Part shown: one piece after another, positions 33,869-43,125 of the stretch
How positions within the stretch are numbered: position 1 is the stretch's first letter
Layout of the letters: each line of letters begins with the position of its first letter
Assembly: GCF_032594355.1 (NCBI RefSeq)
Contig: NZ_CP131061.1
Span: 1,054,001-1,118,000, forward strand
Origin: Methanolapillus ohkumae
Lineage (GTDB): Archaea > Halobacteriota > Methanosarcinia > Methanosarcinales > Methanosarcinaceae
DNA length: 64,000 nt
Reading direction: 5' to 3'
Notes under the pieces: generated by a model
Seen by the model: only the letters and a program-made list of their open reading frames with translations
What the model was told of the DNA's origin: nothing
The model's database searches: none
Translations under genes and position numbers: made by a program

Positions 33869-36256
33869 TCATAATAATATTTTACTCAATTCAAATTTAT
33901 AGAAATCATCAGCAAATTCAGCATATTTTAAAAAATCATCATTTCCACTAAAATTACCATTTTCATCACGAATTATATTTCCTAATTGGTTATCATTAAT
34001 TAGTTTATTGATAATATCAATTGTTAGACCCATTTTAACTAAATTTAGTTTTTTGGGGTCATTGGTTCCATACAAAATTTCATTATATTCCGACTCTTGG
34101 ATTATATCGTAATCAAATAACAATTGAACAAACATGTTTAATTTAAAACTTACAAAATCCTCCTCTATTTTTTGCTTAATAATTGAAATATTGACTAATT
34201 CTTTTTTTGTTTTTCCTTTCAAATCGATATACACCTCTTTACCCCCACCAAGAGATATTTCGCCAAAACTTTCCCCAATATATAAATAGGCTTTTTCTGT
34301 CAGTTGCCTTTTTTGAAAATAACTTACATTTTTATTAATTTTATAACTCAGTGGGTAATGCCTATTTTCCAGAAACATTTTATAATAATTAATTGCCGGA
34401 TCATTATCTAATCGGCTAAATTCTTTGTCTTCTATTTTCAAATTGGAAACAAAAATTATTCTTATTTTATCCATTATATGAATTGAATCGCGCATATAAT
34501 TATTTTTCATATTATGGATTCGGATATAAATATCATCACAGAGGGAATCAGTAATGATATATATGTTAAACATTCCTAATTCCAGCATTTTTTTCTTTAA
34601 TTGTTCTTTCGGATCATTAGATTTTGAGAAAAATGATTCTTCGTTATCTATAATTATTTTATCTGTTTTATCCGGCTCTTTTTTAAGGATGGGATTTTTT
34701 ACATCATCTGTAATTATATTTGTTTTTAATTCTTTAATTTTATTAGACATATTTCCTTTTTTTCGATTATATGCATCACTATTTACAAAATGTATTTGAG
34801 GATTTAATTTTTCTAAATTTATCGATTGAGAACCGAATATTTGGTCAAGACGATTTACTCGACCAATCAAATTTGTTAAATCTTTTTTATTCATATCCTT
34901 AACACTAAGAATAAAAAGAGAATCTATTGGCATGTTCATGCCTTCTAAAATGACATGATTGGCAACAAGAAATGTAATATTCGGAATTTGAATAAATTTA
35001 GAAACTAAGTATTCTTTTACATTATCTGGAATTTTTCCATGAAGGTATATTATTCCTTTTTTTAAATAATCAATAATATAAAAATCAGGATGTACATACT
35101 TTTGAAGGTTACCAACTACATCAAGTATTTGTTCAGATTTACTTACGTCCTCAATCTTGCCACATAATTCCTTTGAAAATTGTTCTATTTTTTGTGGCCT
35201 ATATAAATATATAAAAGTTTTACTCGTTTTGTGCTTTAAAATGTATTCCCACATATTTTCTTGAGTTCCGATCTCATAAAATGTGTCTGTGAATCGATTA
35301 TATTTATGAATTGATTTATCGGTCCTGTATTCAAAATATTCAGGTTCTTTAATATTAAAACGAATCCTATATTCTTTAGGTTCAGGGATTTCAGAATTAT
35401 TAATTTTAAGATTAGAACTGTCAGAAATTAATGGTGACAAATAAATTATTTTTTGCTTTTTATTACGCATCTTATTTAATCTTAATAATCGAGACAAGAG
35501 GACAGATCTTGAGTCTTTATCCAACAAGAGATGAGCTTCATCTACATAAAGAATATCAAATGAGATTACTTCGGATTTTCCCATTAATCTTAGTGCACGT
35601 TCTTGAGTAAAAATTGCAATAAAACGTTCTTCTGAATTATACATATCATCATGAATCAGAATTTTATAATTTAATTTTGCCTCTTTAATTTTCCTATATG
35701 TCTGGATCAGTAGTGATTTTGTTGGAACAATAATCCCAATTTTATCATTATTTTTAGAATTTAAGATTATATGTTCAATAATGATAGTGCTCTTTCCAAA
35801 CGAAGTTGGTGCTATATAACTAATCTCATTATTTGAAGATTCTAAAACTCCATTTCGAATTTTCTTTTGTTCAAAGGTTTCGATAATTCCTTCATGATCA
35901 TACAAAGAATCAATTTGACTACGAATTAAATTATGGTTTATACTTTTTAAAAAAAATAAATCAGTTCTTGTTATTGATTGAGCAATAGGATAAAAGCCAA
36001 AATTAACAGAAAAATCATAAAGCGGCTCATAATCAGAATAATTTATAGAATACTTTAAAATTATGTAATATGCAAGCTCCATATAACTTGTATATCTGTT
36101 ATCAAGTTGATATTTTTTGATCAAAAGAATAGCACAACTTAATAGGAATGTCTTTTCATTACTTGTCATATCGTTGTCGTTTAAAATCAATTTTTTAATT
36201 GATTTTTCATAAAACTTATTTTTTTTGAAGTCTTGAATGATGCTATTATTATCCAT
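33869..36256 (-). CDS. hamB: Hachiman-like HamB superfamily 2 helicase
   Basis: A 795-residue DExH helicase. Walker A is APTSFGKST (residues 149-157), the DEAH box is VDEAHLL (238-244), motif V is VILEGMNMP (435-443) and motif VI is LIGRVNRL (463-470). An N-terminal helical part of about 140 residues and a 300-residue C-terminal part have no recognised fold. The gene overlaps the upstream HamA-like gene by 8 bp, the arrangement of the Hachiman anti-phage pair, in which the helicase senses or tracks DNA and releases the nuclease. Codon use is much more AT-rich than flanking genes, suggesting acquisition by transfer. The Hachiman assignment rests on the partner and motifs; another nuclease-helicase pair is possible. 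Confidence 0.78.
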   Translation of the reverse strand: MDNNSIIQDFKKNKFYEKSIKKLILNDNDMTSNEKTFLLSCAILLIKKYQLDNRYTSYMELAYYIILKYSINYSDYEPLYDFSVNFGFYPIAQSITRTDLFFLKSINHNLIRSQIDSLYDHEGIIETFEQKKIRNGVLESSNNEISYIAPTSFGKSTIIIEHIILNSKNNDKIGIIVPTKSLLIQTYRKIKEAKLNYKILIHDDMYNSEERFIAIFTQERALRLMGKSEVISFDILYVDEAHLLLDKDSRSVLLSRLLRLNKMRNKKQKIIYLSPLISDSSNLKINNSEIPEPKEYRIRFNIKEPEYFEYRTDKSIHKYNRFTDTFYEIGTQENMWEYILKHKTSKTFIYLYRPQKIEQFSKELCGKIEDVSKSEQILDVVGNLQKYVHPDFYIIDYLKKGIIYLHGKIPDNVKEYLVSKFIQIPNITFLVANHVILEGMNMPIDSLFILSVKDMNKKDLTNLIGRVNRLDQIFGSQSINLEKLNPQIHFVNSDAYNRKKGNMSNKIKELKTNIITDDVKNPILKKEPDKTDKIIIDNEESFFSKSNDPKEQLKKKMLELGMFNIYIITDSLCDDIYIRIHNMKNNYMRDSIHIMDKIRIIFVSNLKIEDKEFSRLDNDPAINYYKMFLENRHYPLSYKINKNVSYFQKRQLTEKAYLYIGESFGEISLGGGKEVYIDLKGKTKKELVNISIIKQKIEEDFVSFKLNMFVQLLFDYDIIQESEYNEILYGTNDPKKLNLVKMGLTIDIINKLINDNQLGNIIRDENGNFSGNDDFLKYAEFADDFYKFELSKILL

Positions 36257-36926
36257 TGTTTAGCTCTGATAAATTTATGTATTCTAAAAAGATGTCTATT
36301 GATTTCTGATTTACACATATTACATGCAATCTGTTGCACTGCAATTTGGTGTTACAAACAGACTTGATTATATCTGCTTCACTTCTTGGAATGCCACCTC
36401 TATGATAAAATATTGTAGCACACGGAATAATATTAAATTGATCAATTGTAGAAAAACTTTTATTAATAAAAGAATCAGATAAAGATTTGATATTTTTCTT
36501 GATGTCTTCTGCAGTTCCTACATCGCAGTGACACGCATGATTGTATGCATTTTTCCAGGGATTGTTGGGGGTATTTCCAGAAACTTTATTTTTAATATCA
36601 GAATAAGCTTCTTTTATTTTATCATTGTGAGTTTTTTTGTGACTTCCAGATTTACTTTCCATAATCCATTCACTATTATTCAAAGAATAATAACCATCAA
36701 ACCCTTTTTTTATGGATCCTTCTTCCATATTTAAATAAAGAAATTCTTGCTTAAAACCTACGTTATTGAGATACAAATGAATAAAAAATTCAGAAATTGC
36801 CCCACATCTCCATTTTTCATCTTTATTATGGAATAAATTTTTAACTTCTTTTTTTACAAATTCAAGATTAGAAGATGAATTTCCAGAACAAATTTGAACA
36901 AAATAATCATCAAAGCAGTTGCGCAC
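36249..36926 (-). CDS. hamA: Hachiman-like HamA nuclease (DUF1837-like), 5' end uncertain
   Basis: A 225-residue protein with a PD-(D/E)xK nuclease core: E46 in AISEFF, D77 in GFDGYY, and the E90-x-K92 pair in WIMESKSG. This matches the E-x-K catalytic pair reported for HamA of Hachiman. The downstream helicase gene overlaps it by 8 bp. The first conventional start is a GTG at 36926, which is directly preceded by an in-frame TAG. In the same frame, an ATG at 37004 with a GAGGG ribosome-binding site would add 26 codons, including two TAG codons (7 and 26) and no TAA or TGA. The DNA is very AT-rich, like hamB. Confidence 0.72.
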   Translation of the reverse strand: MRNCFDDYFVQICSGNSSSNLEFVKKEVKNLFHNKDEKWRCGAISEFFIHLYLNNVGFKQEFLYLNMEEGSIKKGFDGYYSLNNSEWIMESKSGSHKKTHNDKIKEAYSDIKNKVSGNTPNNPWKNAYNHACHCDVGTAEDIKKNIKSLSDSFINKSFSTIDQFNIIPCATIFYHRGGIPRSEADIIKSVCNTKLQCNRLHVICVNQKSIDIFLEYINLSELNNG

Positions 36927-37172
36927 CTAGCCATTCAAAGCACTTACTTCAATGATACTAAGTTTACCACCAGATAAATCAAACTATTTTTTTTGGAGTG
37001 ACATTTTGCCCTCAAAAATAAAAGATAAATTAAATGTTAAAAATATATATGATTATAAAAAACTTTTTGTATAAATTCATTATAAATAAAATCAGATTCA
37101 ATTCCAAATCATTTTATAAAATAAAAACAATTGAATGCAAAAATTGTTTTTATTTCCATAAAGTGATTCTTC
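36927..37172. other. Divergent spacer with possible extended hamA 5' end
   Basis: The part from 36927 to 37004 is open in the hamA frame apart from two TAG codons. The rest is AT-rich and must hold the promoters of hamA and of the plus-strand DUF2075 gene. No other feature is visible. Confidence 0.5.
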
Positions 37173-39038
37173 ATGATTTTATACAGCAGCAACGTCACCG
37201 GATTCAAAAAAGACATCAAAAGCTTCCAAATCGTCGACAAAATTGAAAATTCGTTTGTCGACTGTTTTGGAAAGAACCCGTCTCCTTCTGAAAAAAGATC
37301 ATGGAATAACTCCATGCAATTCATGTCCCAAATTGTCGATGGATCAAACGTTGCCGATGACTGCGGTGTTTTGATTGAATACAATATTCCGACATCCAGT
37401 AAGCGCGTCGACTTCATTCTTTCCGGACAAAACAAAGAGGAAGAAGACAATTTTGTCATCATTGAATTAAAACAATGGGATTCGGCGGAGCCGACAGAGA
37501 AGGAAGATATTGTCAAAACTTTTGTCGGGCAAGCGGTGCGCGAAGCAGCACACCCCTCTTACCAAGCCTGGTCTTACCAACAAATGATTCACGACATGAA
37601 CACGGCCGTTTATGAAGGAAACATCAAATCACATTCATGTTCCTACTTACATAACTACAAAGAAAAGAATCCCGAGCCGTTAAAATTGCCCCAATATGCG
37701 GAATGCATCCGCCAAGCCCCTGTTTTTTTAAGAGACGATTACAAAATGCTGGAAGATTTCCTTTATTGCCATGTCGGGCGGGGCAAAGGAATGGAGATTC
37801 TCTACCGAATTGAAAACGGCAAAATCAAGCCGTCAAAGAAATTAATCGACCACGTTTCCGGTTTGTTTCGGGGAAACAGCGAATTCATTTTGATTGACGA
37901 ACAAAAGGTTGCTTTTGAAACAATCGTCAATGTCGCAAAAAAGGACGACAACAAGAAAAGAACAATTATTGTGACTGGCGGTCCGGGAACCGGCAAATCC
38001 GTCATTTCCATGAATGCTTTGGGAGAATTGTTGAAAAACGAAATGAATGTTCAATTCGTCGCTCCAAATGCTGCTTTTAGAAATGTTCTTTTGGAAATGC
38101 TGACCCAACAAATTCCCAAAAATAAAAACCGGATTCGAAATTTGTTTTCCGGTTCCGCCAAATTCTATAACACTCAAGAAAATGTGTTCGACGTTTTAAT
38201 TGTGGATGAAGCACACCGCCTGAAAAAAGCCGGCGCGTATCAATATCAGGGAGAAAATCAAATCGAAGATATCATAAAAGCCTCCCGAATCAACGTGTTT
38301 TTTGTCGACGACTCCCAGCAAATTCGGCCGGAAGACATCGGTTCTGTTCAAGCGATTCGAGAAATCGCTCAAAAATATAATTCCGAAATTGAGGAAATCG
38401 AACTCAAAGCTCAATTCCGGTGTTCCGGCGCCGAAGGATTTATGAATTGGCTGACAACGGTTTTGCAAATTGAAGACACCGCCAATTTTGATGGCTGGGA
38501 CAAAGCGGCTTTTGAATTCAAAATCGCAGACAATCCAAATGATTTGTTGGAAATGGTAAAAGCCAAAAATTATGAAGGATACAAAGCCCGCATGTTGGCC
38601 GGTTATGCTTGGAAATGGTCGTCTGAAAAAGAAGGAAACAAAAATGGAGAAATCGAAGACGTCATTATTTCAGAATGCGATTTTAAAATGCCGTGGAACA
38701 GCCGGTCCACAACGACATGGGCCATTGATGAAAACGGCGTCAACCAAATCGGTTGTGTTCACACATCACAAGGGCTTGAATTCGATTATGTCGGAATTAT
38801 TGTCGGAAATGATTTGAAATTCAATCCGGAAACGAAAGAGATCTATGCATCCTATAACGATTACAAAGATATGGTTGGAAAAAAAGGATTAAAAGAAAAA
38901 CCTTTGGAATTGACGCGTTTGGTTTCCAATGTTTATAAGATTTTAATGTCAAGGGGCATGAAAGGATGTTATGTTTATTGTCGTGATTCGGAATTGCAGG
39001 AATATTTGAAAGAGAGATTGGAAAGGACGAGAGAATGA
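37173..39038 (+). CDS. DUF2075 helicase-like ATPase with N-terminal nuclease-like domain
   Basis: A 621-residue protein. The N-terminal 110 residues resemble a PD-(D/E)xK fold (EYNIPTSSKRVDFILSG, then VIIELKQW with D80 and E98-x-K100). The DUF2075 ATPase domain has Walker A GGPGTGKS (269-276), the DEAH box VDEAHRL (344-350), the following DDSQQI, and a late SQGLEFDYVGI motif typical of superfamily 1 helicases. Proteins of this build are common in accessory and defence islands; their function is not settled. Base composition is like the host core, unlike hamAB and the OLD gene on either side. It converges with the OLD gene with a 10-bp gap. Confidence 0.82.
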   Translation: MILYSSNVTGFKKDIKSFQIVDKIENSFVDCFGKNPSPSEKRSWNNSMQFMSQIVDGSNVADDCGVLIEYNIPTSSKRVDFILSGQNKEEEDNFVIIELKQWDSAEPTEKEDIVKTFVGQAVREAAHPSYQAWSYQQMIHDMNTAVYEGNIKSHSCSYLHNYKEKNPEPLKLPQYAECIRQAPVFLRDDYKMLEDFLYCHVGRGKGMEILYRIENGKIKPSKKLIDHVSGLFRGNSEFILIDEQKVAFETIVNVAKKDDNKKRTIIVTGGPGTGKSVISMNALGELLKNEMNVQFVAPNAAFRNVLLEMLTQQIPKNKNRIRNLFSGSAKFYNTQENVFDVLIVDEAHRLKKAGAYQYQGENQIEDIIKASRINVFFVDDSQQIRPEDIGSVQAIREIAQKYNSEIEEIELKAQFRCSGAEGFMNWLTTVLQIEDTANFDGWDKAAFEFKIADNPNDLLEMVKAKNYEGYKARMLAGYAWKWSSEKEGNKNGEIEDVIISECDFKMPWNSRSTTTWAIDENGVNQIGCVHTSQGLEFDYVGIIVGNDLKFNPETKEIYASYNDYKDMVGKKGLKEKPLELTRLVSNVYKILMSRGMKGCYVYCRDSELQEYLKERLERTRE

Positions 39039-39048
39039 AAAATAATTC

Positions 39049-40857
39049 TCATGCCCTTTCATATTTTTCAATATTTTCATCTAATTTGATCAATAAATCA
39101 TAATATGAATCTTCAATATCCGAAATTGAAATGTTTGAATAAAGATTACTTTTGATTTCCGCCAAAATATCTTTTTTTACTTTACTATCCTTAGTATATT
39201 TAATAACCCATTTTTCAATAAATTCCAATCTCTTAAATCTGGTTGTTGAAAATGTTTGATAGTCGAATTTTTCTGTTAATTCTGGATGGTTTTTTATTGC
39301 ATATTCAATTGAATTTTTAAAAGATTGAGGATATATGAAATCTTCAAGTGTATACATACCAGAAACCAAGTTTTCATATTCATACCATGCACCGAGACAT
39401 TTTTGTTGTTCCTCATATTTTTTATGCGATTCTTTTGCCGGTTTATCAGAGTCACTAATTACAAAATAATTTCGATCTCCTAGTTCCAATATCTTTGCGA
39501 TTGGCGCAATGTCTGAAACACCATTTGCAAAAGTTCTCCCATACTCCTTTAAATTGTCTGGTATTCTTGAGTCTTTGGAAGATAAAACAATATCGAATAC
39601 TCTTTTATCCCACCAACCTTCAAAGATTAAATTATTCATTTTTAAAGTTTCAAAAACCGAATAACCCAATGCTCTGAAAATAACTTCATCCTCAGTGATG
39701 TTTGATTTATCCACTTGTTTTACGATTGTTTCTTCCTTGGATTTTTCGACAATAAAATGGCGGTTTGGTTGACTTTTATCAATCATAAAAATTGAATGAG
39801 TTGAATAGAATACAAGATTTTTTTCAGACATCTTTATAAGTTCTTCTGTCAGATATTTTTGACCAGAAATATGAAGACCGATGTCAGGTTCATCAACGAT
39901 AATGATTGCATTTTGAATTTCTCCATGCTTTACCTTTGCTGATAATGCCAATAAGAAAGTAATAAATCTTTTGAAGCCGTCACTTCGTTGGTCACAATCA
40001 TATTTATTTTCCTCATCTTGAATACGAATATTTAAATTGTCACCATCCATCGACAAAGAAAATTCTATATGTTTATAATCTCGCCAGATATCGTTTAAAT
40101 ATTTTGTACTTTTTTGTGCAACCTTTTTCAAAAGATTTTCTAATGCATTCCTACGACCATTTCGTGTATCTGCTAAAGCTTCATTTATATTTTTATATCC
40201 TGCTAAATAAAACATTGACTGGAGAGGGAGACAAATTGATGAATTTGCTTCAAATTGAGATAAATTGATACTACTTGGAAGCAAATATTTTTCATCATAT
40301 TTCCAATAAATAATTTCAGGGACATTCTCAGAGACATATTTGGAAACTGAATCTGCCAATAAGCTGTAAAAATAAAGTACCAATTCTTTGAGTAATTCAC
40401 CCTCTGTATTTTTTAGATAAGAAGAATTATAAAGAGTCGAATAATAGTTTATTTTTGTTTCAGAACTTTTTAAATCCCTACGAGCATAAGTATCTGTATT
40501 TAGCATTATTTCAATTATAGAATTTTCTTGATTTTTAATAACCTCTATTAAAGTTGAATCAAATGCATTAGACCCAACAGTCTTAGAAAGGGCATCTTTA
40601 AAATTTTTTTTTGCTGTGTTTATATTTAATTTGAAATAAAAACATATATAAGATTCATCGATAAGTTCGTCTTCCTTTTCATAACGAATATCATCATGAT
40701 TTACATTCTTACTATTATCTAATAATGAAATTGCTTTTAAGATATTTGATTTACCACTTTCATTTATTCCAACAAAAACCTGACATCTTGGATTTGGAAT
40801 TATAGTCAAATCTTTAATCGACCGGAAATTCTTAATTTCTATTTTTGAGAGTTGCAT
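39049..40857 (-). CDS. OLD-family ATPase with C-terminal TOPRIM domain
   Basis: A 602-residue protein combining an ABC-type ATPase with a TOPRIM nuclease-like domain. The ATPase has FRSIKDL and Walker A GINESGKS (30-37), signature RSDGFKRF (291-298), Walker B IIIVDEPD (318-325) and H-loop STHS (352-355). The TOPRIM part has E413 in IFEGWWDKRVFD and D469/D471 in ISDSDKPA. Overcoming-lysogenization-defect (OLD) proteins restrict phage, and relatives act in Gabija and PARIS systems. Here no UvrD-type helicase or separate DUF4435 partner is adjacent, so I call it a solitary OLD protein. Codon use is strongly AT-biased, as in hamAB. Confidence 0.83.
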   Translation of the reverse strand: MQLSKIEIKNFRSIKDLTIIPNPRCQVFVGINESGKSNILKAISLLDNSKNVNHDDIRYEKEDELIDESYICFYFKLNINTAKKNFKDALSKTVGSNAFDSTLIEVIKNQENSIIEIMLNTDTYARRDLKSSETKINYYSTLYNSSYLKNTEGELLKELVLYFYSLLADSVSKYVSENVPEIIYWKYDEKYLLPSSINLSQFEANSSICLPLQSMFYLAGYKNINEALADTRNGRRNALENLLKKVAQKSTKYLNDIWRDYKHIEFSLSMDGDNLNIRIQDEENKYDCDQRSDGFKRFITFLLALSAKVKHGEIQNAIIIVDEPDIGLHISGQKYLTEELIKMSEKNLVFYSTHSIFMIDKSQPNRHFIVEKSKEETIVKQVDKSNITEDEVIFRALGYSVFETLKMNNLIFEGWWDKRVFDIVLSSKDSRIPDNLKEYGRTFANGVSDIAPIAKILELGDRNYFVISDSDKPAKESHKKYEEQQKCLGAWYEYENLVSGMYTLEDFIYPQSFKNSIEYAIKNHPELTEKFDYQTFSTTRFKRLEFIEKWVIKYTKDSKVKKDILAEIKSNLYSNISISDIEDSYYDLLIKLDENIEKYERA

Positions 40858-41039
40858 TTATTAATCTTCCATATTTATTTTATTGAAGAAAAGAACTATA
40901 ATTATTTCAATCTTGTTAATCCCCAAAAACCATTTCTATTTTTTAATTCATATAAAGTCCAAAAGTTTTCACCATTATTGCCCATCATCCAAAAAAATTA
41001 TATACAACACTTAAAATATAACAAAAGAGTTGGTCTATA

Positions 41040-41426
41040 ATGAAAAATCTCCTCATAAAATCAATAATAACAGCTGGTTACTTCCTCGCCCTTTTCCTCA
41101 TCGGCTCCCTTCTTACCGGAGGAATAACCTACCTCTTCATCCAAGTATTCCCCGAAAAAAATCCTCAAGAAATTACAACGATTGCAGGAATCCTCATCTT
41201 CTCCACATTAACGATCATCGACATGCTTCTCATTTACCACAAAAAGATTTCTCCAAGCATCATCGTCATGGCTCTCCCATTTATTATCGGAATCCTCATA
41301 AAGTCCTTCCTTCAAAAAACATCCAAGCCGGCCGCCGGAATTATCCAAGACACCTTCAAACACGTCGAAGACAAAATCCGCATGTACGGCATCCGCTCGA
41401 TTGTAAAAGAGACCGGTCCGATTTGA
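41040..41426 (+). CDS. Small membrane protein
   Basis: A 128-residue protein with about three transmembrane helices (residues 8-35, 44-66 and 73-92) and a basic cytoplasmic C-terminal tail. No family was recognised. Its codons favour C in third positions (CTC, ATC, TCC), unlike the AT-rich OLD gene next to it, so it probably does not belong to that transfer. The ATG follows a TATAACAAAAG stretch and has no clear ribosome-binding site. A terminator hairpin overlaps its stop codon. Confidence 0.65.
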   Translation: MKNLLIKSIITAGYFLALFLIGSLLTGGITYLFIQVFPEKNPQEITTIAGILIFSTLTIIDMLLIYHKKISPSIIVMALPFIIGILIKSFLQKTSKPAAGIIQDTFKHVEDKIRMYGIRSIVKETGPI

Positions 41427-41431
41427 CCGGT
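41412..41431 (+). terminator. Hairpin terminator of the small membrane protein gene
   Basis: ACCGGTC pairs with GACCGGT around a 6-nt loop containing part of the stop codon, followed by a TTTTTT run. Confidence 0.7.
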
Positions 41432-41444
41432 TTTTTAAAAAATG

Positions 41445-42071
41445 TTAAAACAAATCCGACAATTCCGCATACGCCTTTAAAATTTCTTGATAAATCTTGT
41501 TGGAATTATTTTCGACCCACACCGTTTTAAACAATTCTTCGCCGGACTTGGAAGAACAGACGCGGGAAATCTCAAATTCAAAAGAAGGGGGATTTGGAAA
41601 GATATTTTTCATGACCGTTTCCAAATAAAATCCAATTTTTTCAACATCAGCGCCCGGCTTTAATTCGCCTCCGATGATTTGTTCCTCCGGGAAATAATAA
41701 AAATGAACGGCTTTGGATTTCTCAGATTCAAAAAAAGGATCTTCGAGATCAGACGGAATCTGAGGAGGAAAATCCGCTTCGCTCAAACAATAAAATTTGC
41801 CGCGAACATTGTCACCCCGATACGTATATTCTTTGAATTCGAGAAAAAGAATTTGACCAAAATGAGGCAAAGCAAATATTTTTTGAATCCTATCCGGATT
41901 GCTGAACCTCAACTCGTGACGATACTCATCAATGACGTCCATAAAAGGAAACGGCTCTTGATCTAATTCACACAAAACACGATAAAAACCAACCTGACGC
42001 TCTGCGAATTTCACATTTCCTTTTCCCATAAAAATCCCATTTGAATATTTTTGAATAAGACCCATTGGCAA
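41445..42071 (-). CDS. Hypothetical soluble protein
   Basis: A 208-residue protein of no recognised family. It has no signal peptide or membrane segment and mixes aromatic-rich strands (FLEFKEYTYRG, VHFYYFPEEQ) with acidic helices, which suggests a compact alpha/beta domain. Two nearby ATG codons (first and third codons) could both serve as start. It converges with the small membrane protein gene at a shared short spacer. The only hint of function is its place near the island edge, which is weak evidence. Confidence 0.6.
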   Translation of the reverse strand: MPMGLIQKYSNGIFMGKGNVKFAERQVGFYRVLCELDQEPFPFMDVIDEYRHELRFSNPDRIQKIFALPHFGQILFLEFKEYTYRGDNVRGKFYCLSEADFPPQIPSDLEDPFFESEKSKAVHFYYFPEEQIIGGELKPGADVEKIGFYLETVMKNIFPNPPSFEFEISRVCSSKSGEELFKTVWVENNSNKIYQEILKAYAELSDLF

Positions 42072-42119
42072 GGAGTTCTATTATTAGTTTTGCCCGAACG
42101 TGCAGAAAATGTAAATGAA

Positions 42120-42180
42120 AACGAAAAACGAAGAAAAATAAAGAAAAACGAAGAAAAGCAAAGAAAAATAAAGTCAAAAA
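42120..42180. repeat. AAGAAAAAC-type imperfect tandem repeat
   Basis: About five imperfect copies of an A-rich 9-12-bp unit (GAAAAACGAAGAAAAATAAA) lie upstream of the hypothetical gene at 41445-42071. Confidence 0.75.
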
Positions 42181-42230
42181 AGACAAAATGAAGAAAAATC
42201 AAATCAAAAAAGAATTTGCTGGAAATAAAA

Positions 42231-42294
42231 ATTCAAATCCGGCAAAAACATTAGAATTCAAATCCGGCAAAAACGTTAGAATTCAAACCCGGCT
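42231..42294. repeat. 25-bp tandem repeat spanning the 3' end of a small gene
   Basis: The unit ATTCAAATCCGGCAAAAACA plus TTAGA repeats about 2.6 times; the last partial unit includes the C-terminal codons and stop of the exported protein gene at 42276. Confidence 0.9.
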
Positions 42295-42542
42295 TCTTCA
42301 AAAGTTGAATCGTTGGAAGAAGAATCGCCTTCGTTTAAATCAAAACTGCAATCCGTCACATAATAACTGTACTCGGTTGCGTTCGCAACCGTATTATTTT
42401 CCAGAGAATAAGAAGCAGCGGCATAAGTTTGCTTGTTTTTTTCACCGCATCCGTACACGTCGGAAGCAAAAATCGGAATGGAAAGCGCCGCAAGCAACAG
42501 AAGAGCCAAAACAGCCAGAAATGCGAACTTTCTCGTCTTCAT
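42276..42542 (-). CDS. Small exported protein
   Basis: An 88-residue protein with a strong signal peptide (basic start MKTRK, then a hydrophobic run to about residue 24 ending IPIFAS). The mature part of about 60 residues is Ser/Asn/Asp/Tyr-rich, with N-x-T sequons and two cysteines (YGCGE and TDCSF) that could form a disulfide. No family was recognised. Its final codons are formed by a 25-bp tandem repeat that continues beyond the stop, so its C-terminus may vary between strains. Confidence 0.6.
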   Translation of the reverse strand: MKTRKFAFLAVLALLLLAALSIPIFASDVYGCGEKNKQTYAAASYSLENNTVANATEYSYYVTDCSFDLNEGDSSSNDSTFEEAGFEF

Positions 42543-42964
42543 TTATATTTGTCCCCATTTATTAATTCAAGATTATTTGCCGATATTTATTAAATGATAT
42601 GTATTTTAAAGAATAACTTTTTAATATATATACTTTCTTATGTTTAGAATATTTTATTATACGATTCATAAAATAAATTATAATGGTCATTTTTCATTTA
42701 ATTCAATCCTTATGATCCCGATTTTTTAGATAATTAAAAGATATTAACCCGAAAAGTATTGAAAAAACGTTTTTAAAAATAAAAACAGATATCAGAAAAC
42801 TTTAAATTTTCAGCTGGCAGGATCCAAAAAACAAAAAAAATGTAAATAAAAAAGAAAAGTTATGATTTATTTAACAAGGAGATATAATAAATTCATAAAT
42901 ATAAATTTATAAAATAAAAATAAAATAGATAAAATAAAAATCGGGTTCAAGAGAATGAAAAGAA
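42543..42964. other. Gene-free AT-rich spacer
   Basis: This part of the 42543-43125 gap is extremely AT-rich. TATA-like words near 42620-42635 may serve the small exported protein gene. No other gene or hairpin was seen. Confidence 0.4.
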
Positions 42965-43028
42965 AGTCCGCCGTTTTTATCAAAATTCTCAAAAACGGGT
43001 GCCATAACGCGCGCGCATGCTGCCCGGA
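42965..43028 (-). repeat. Cap repeat, copy H
   Basis: On the minus strand, GGGCAGCATGCGCGCGCGTT followed by ATGGCACCCG, TTTTTGAGAATTTTGAT and AAAACGGCGGAC matches the cap consensus. It starts about 100 bp after the GGR stop codon and points the same way as that gene. Confidence 0.8.
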
Positions 43029-43125
43029 TAGAAAAACAAAACAACAACAAAACAACAAAAACTAAAAAAAGAAAGAAAAAGAAAAGGAAAAAATAAAAAA
43101 AGAATGGAAAACGCCAAACCGGACA

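Noticed and set aside
37173..40857. Canonical Gabija or PARIS system
   Set aside because: The helicase is of DUF2075 type and convergent with the OLD gene, and no separate DUF4435 protein is present.
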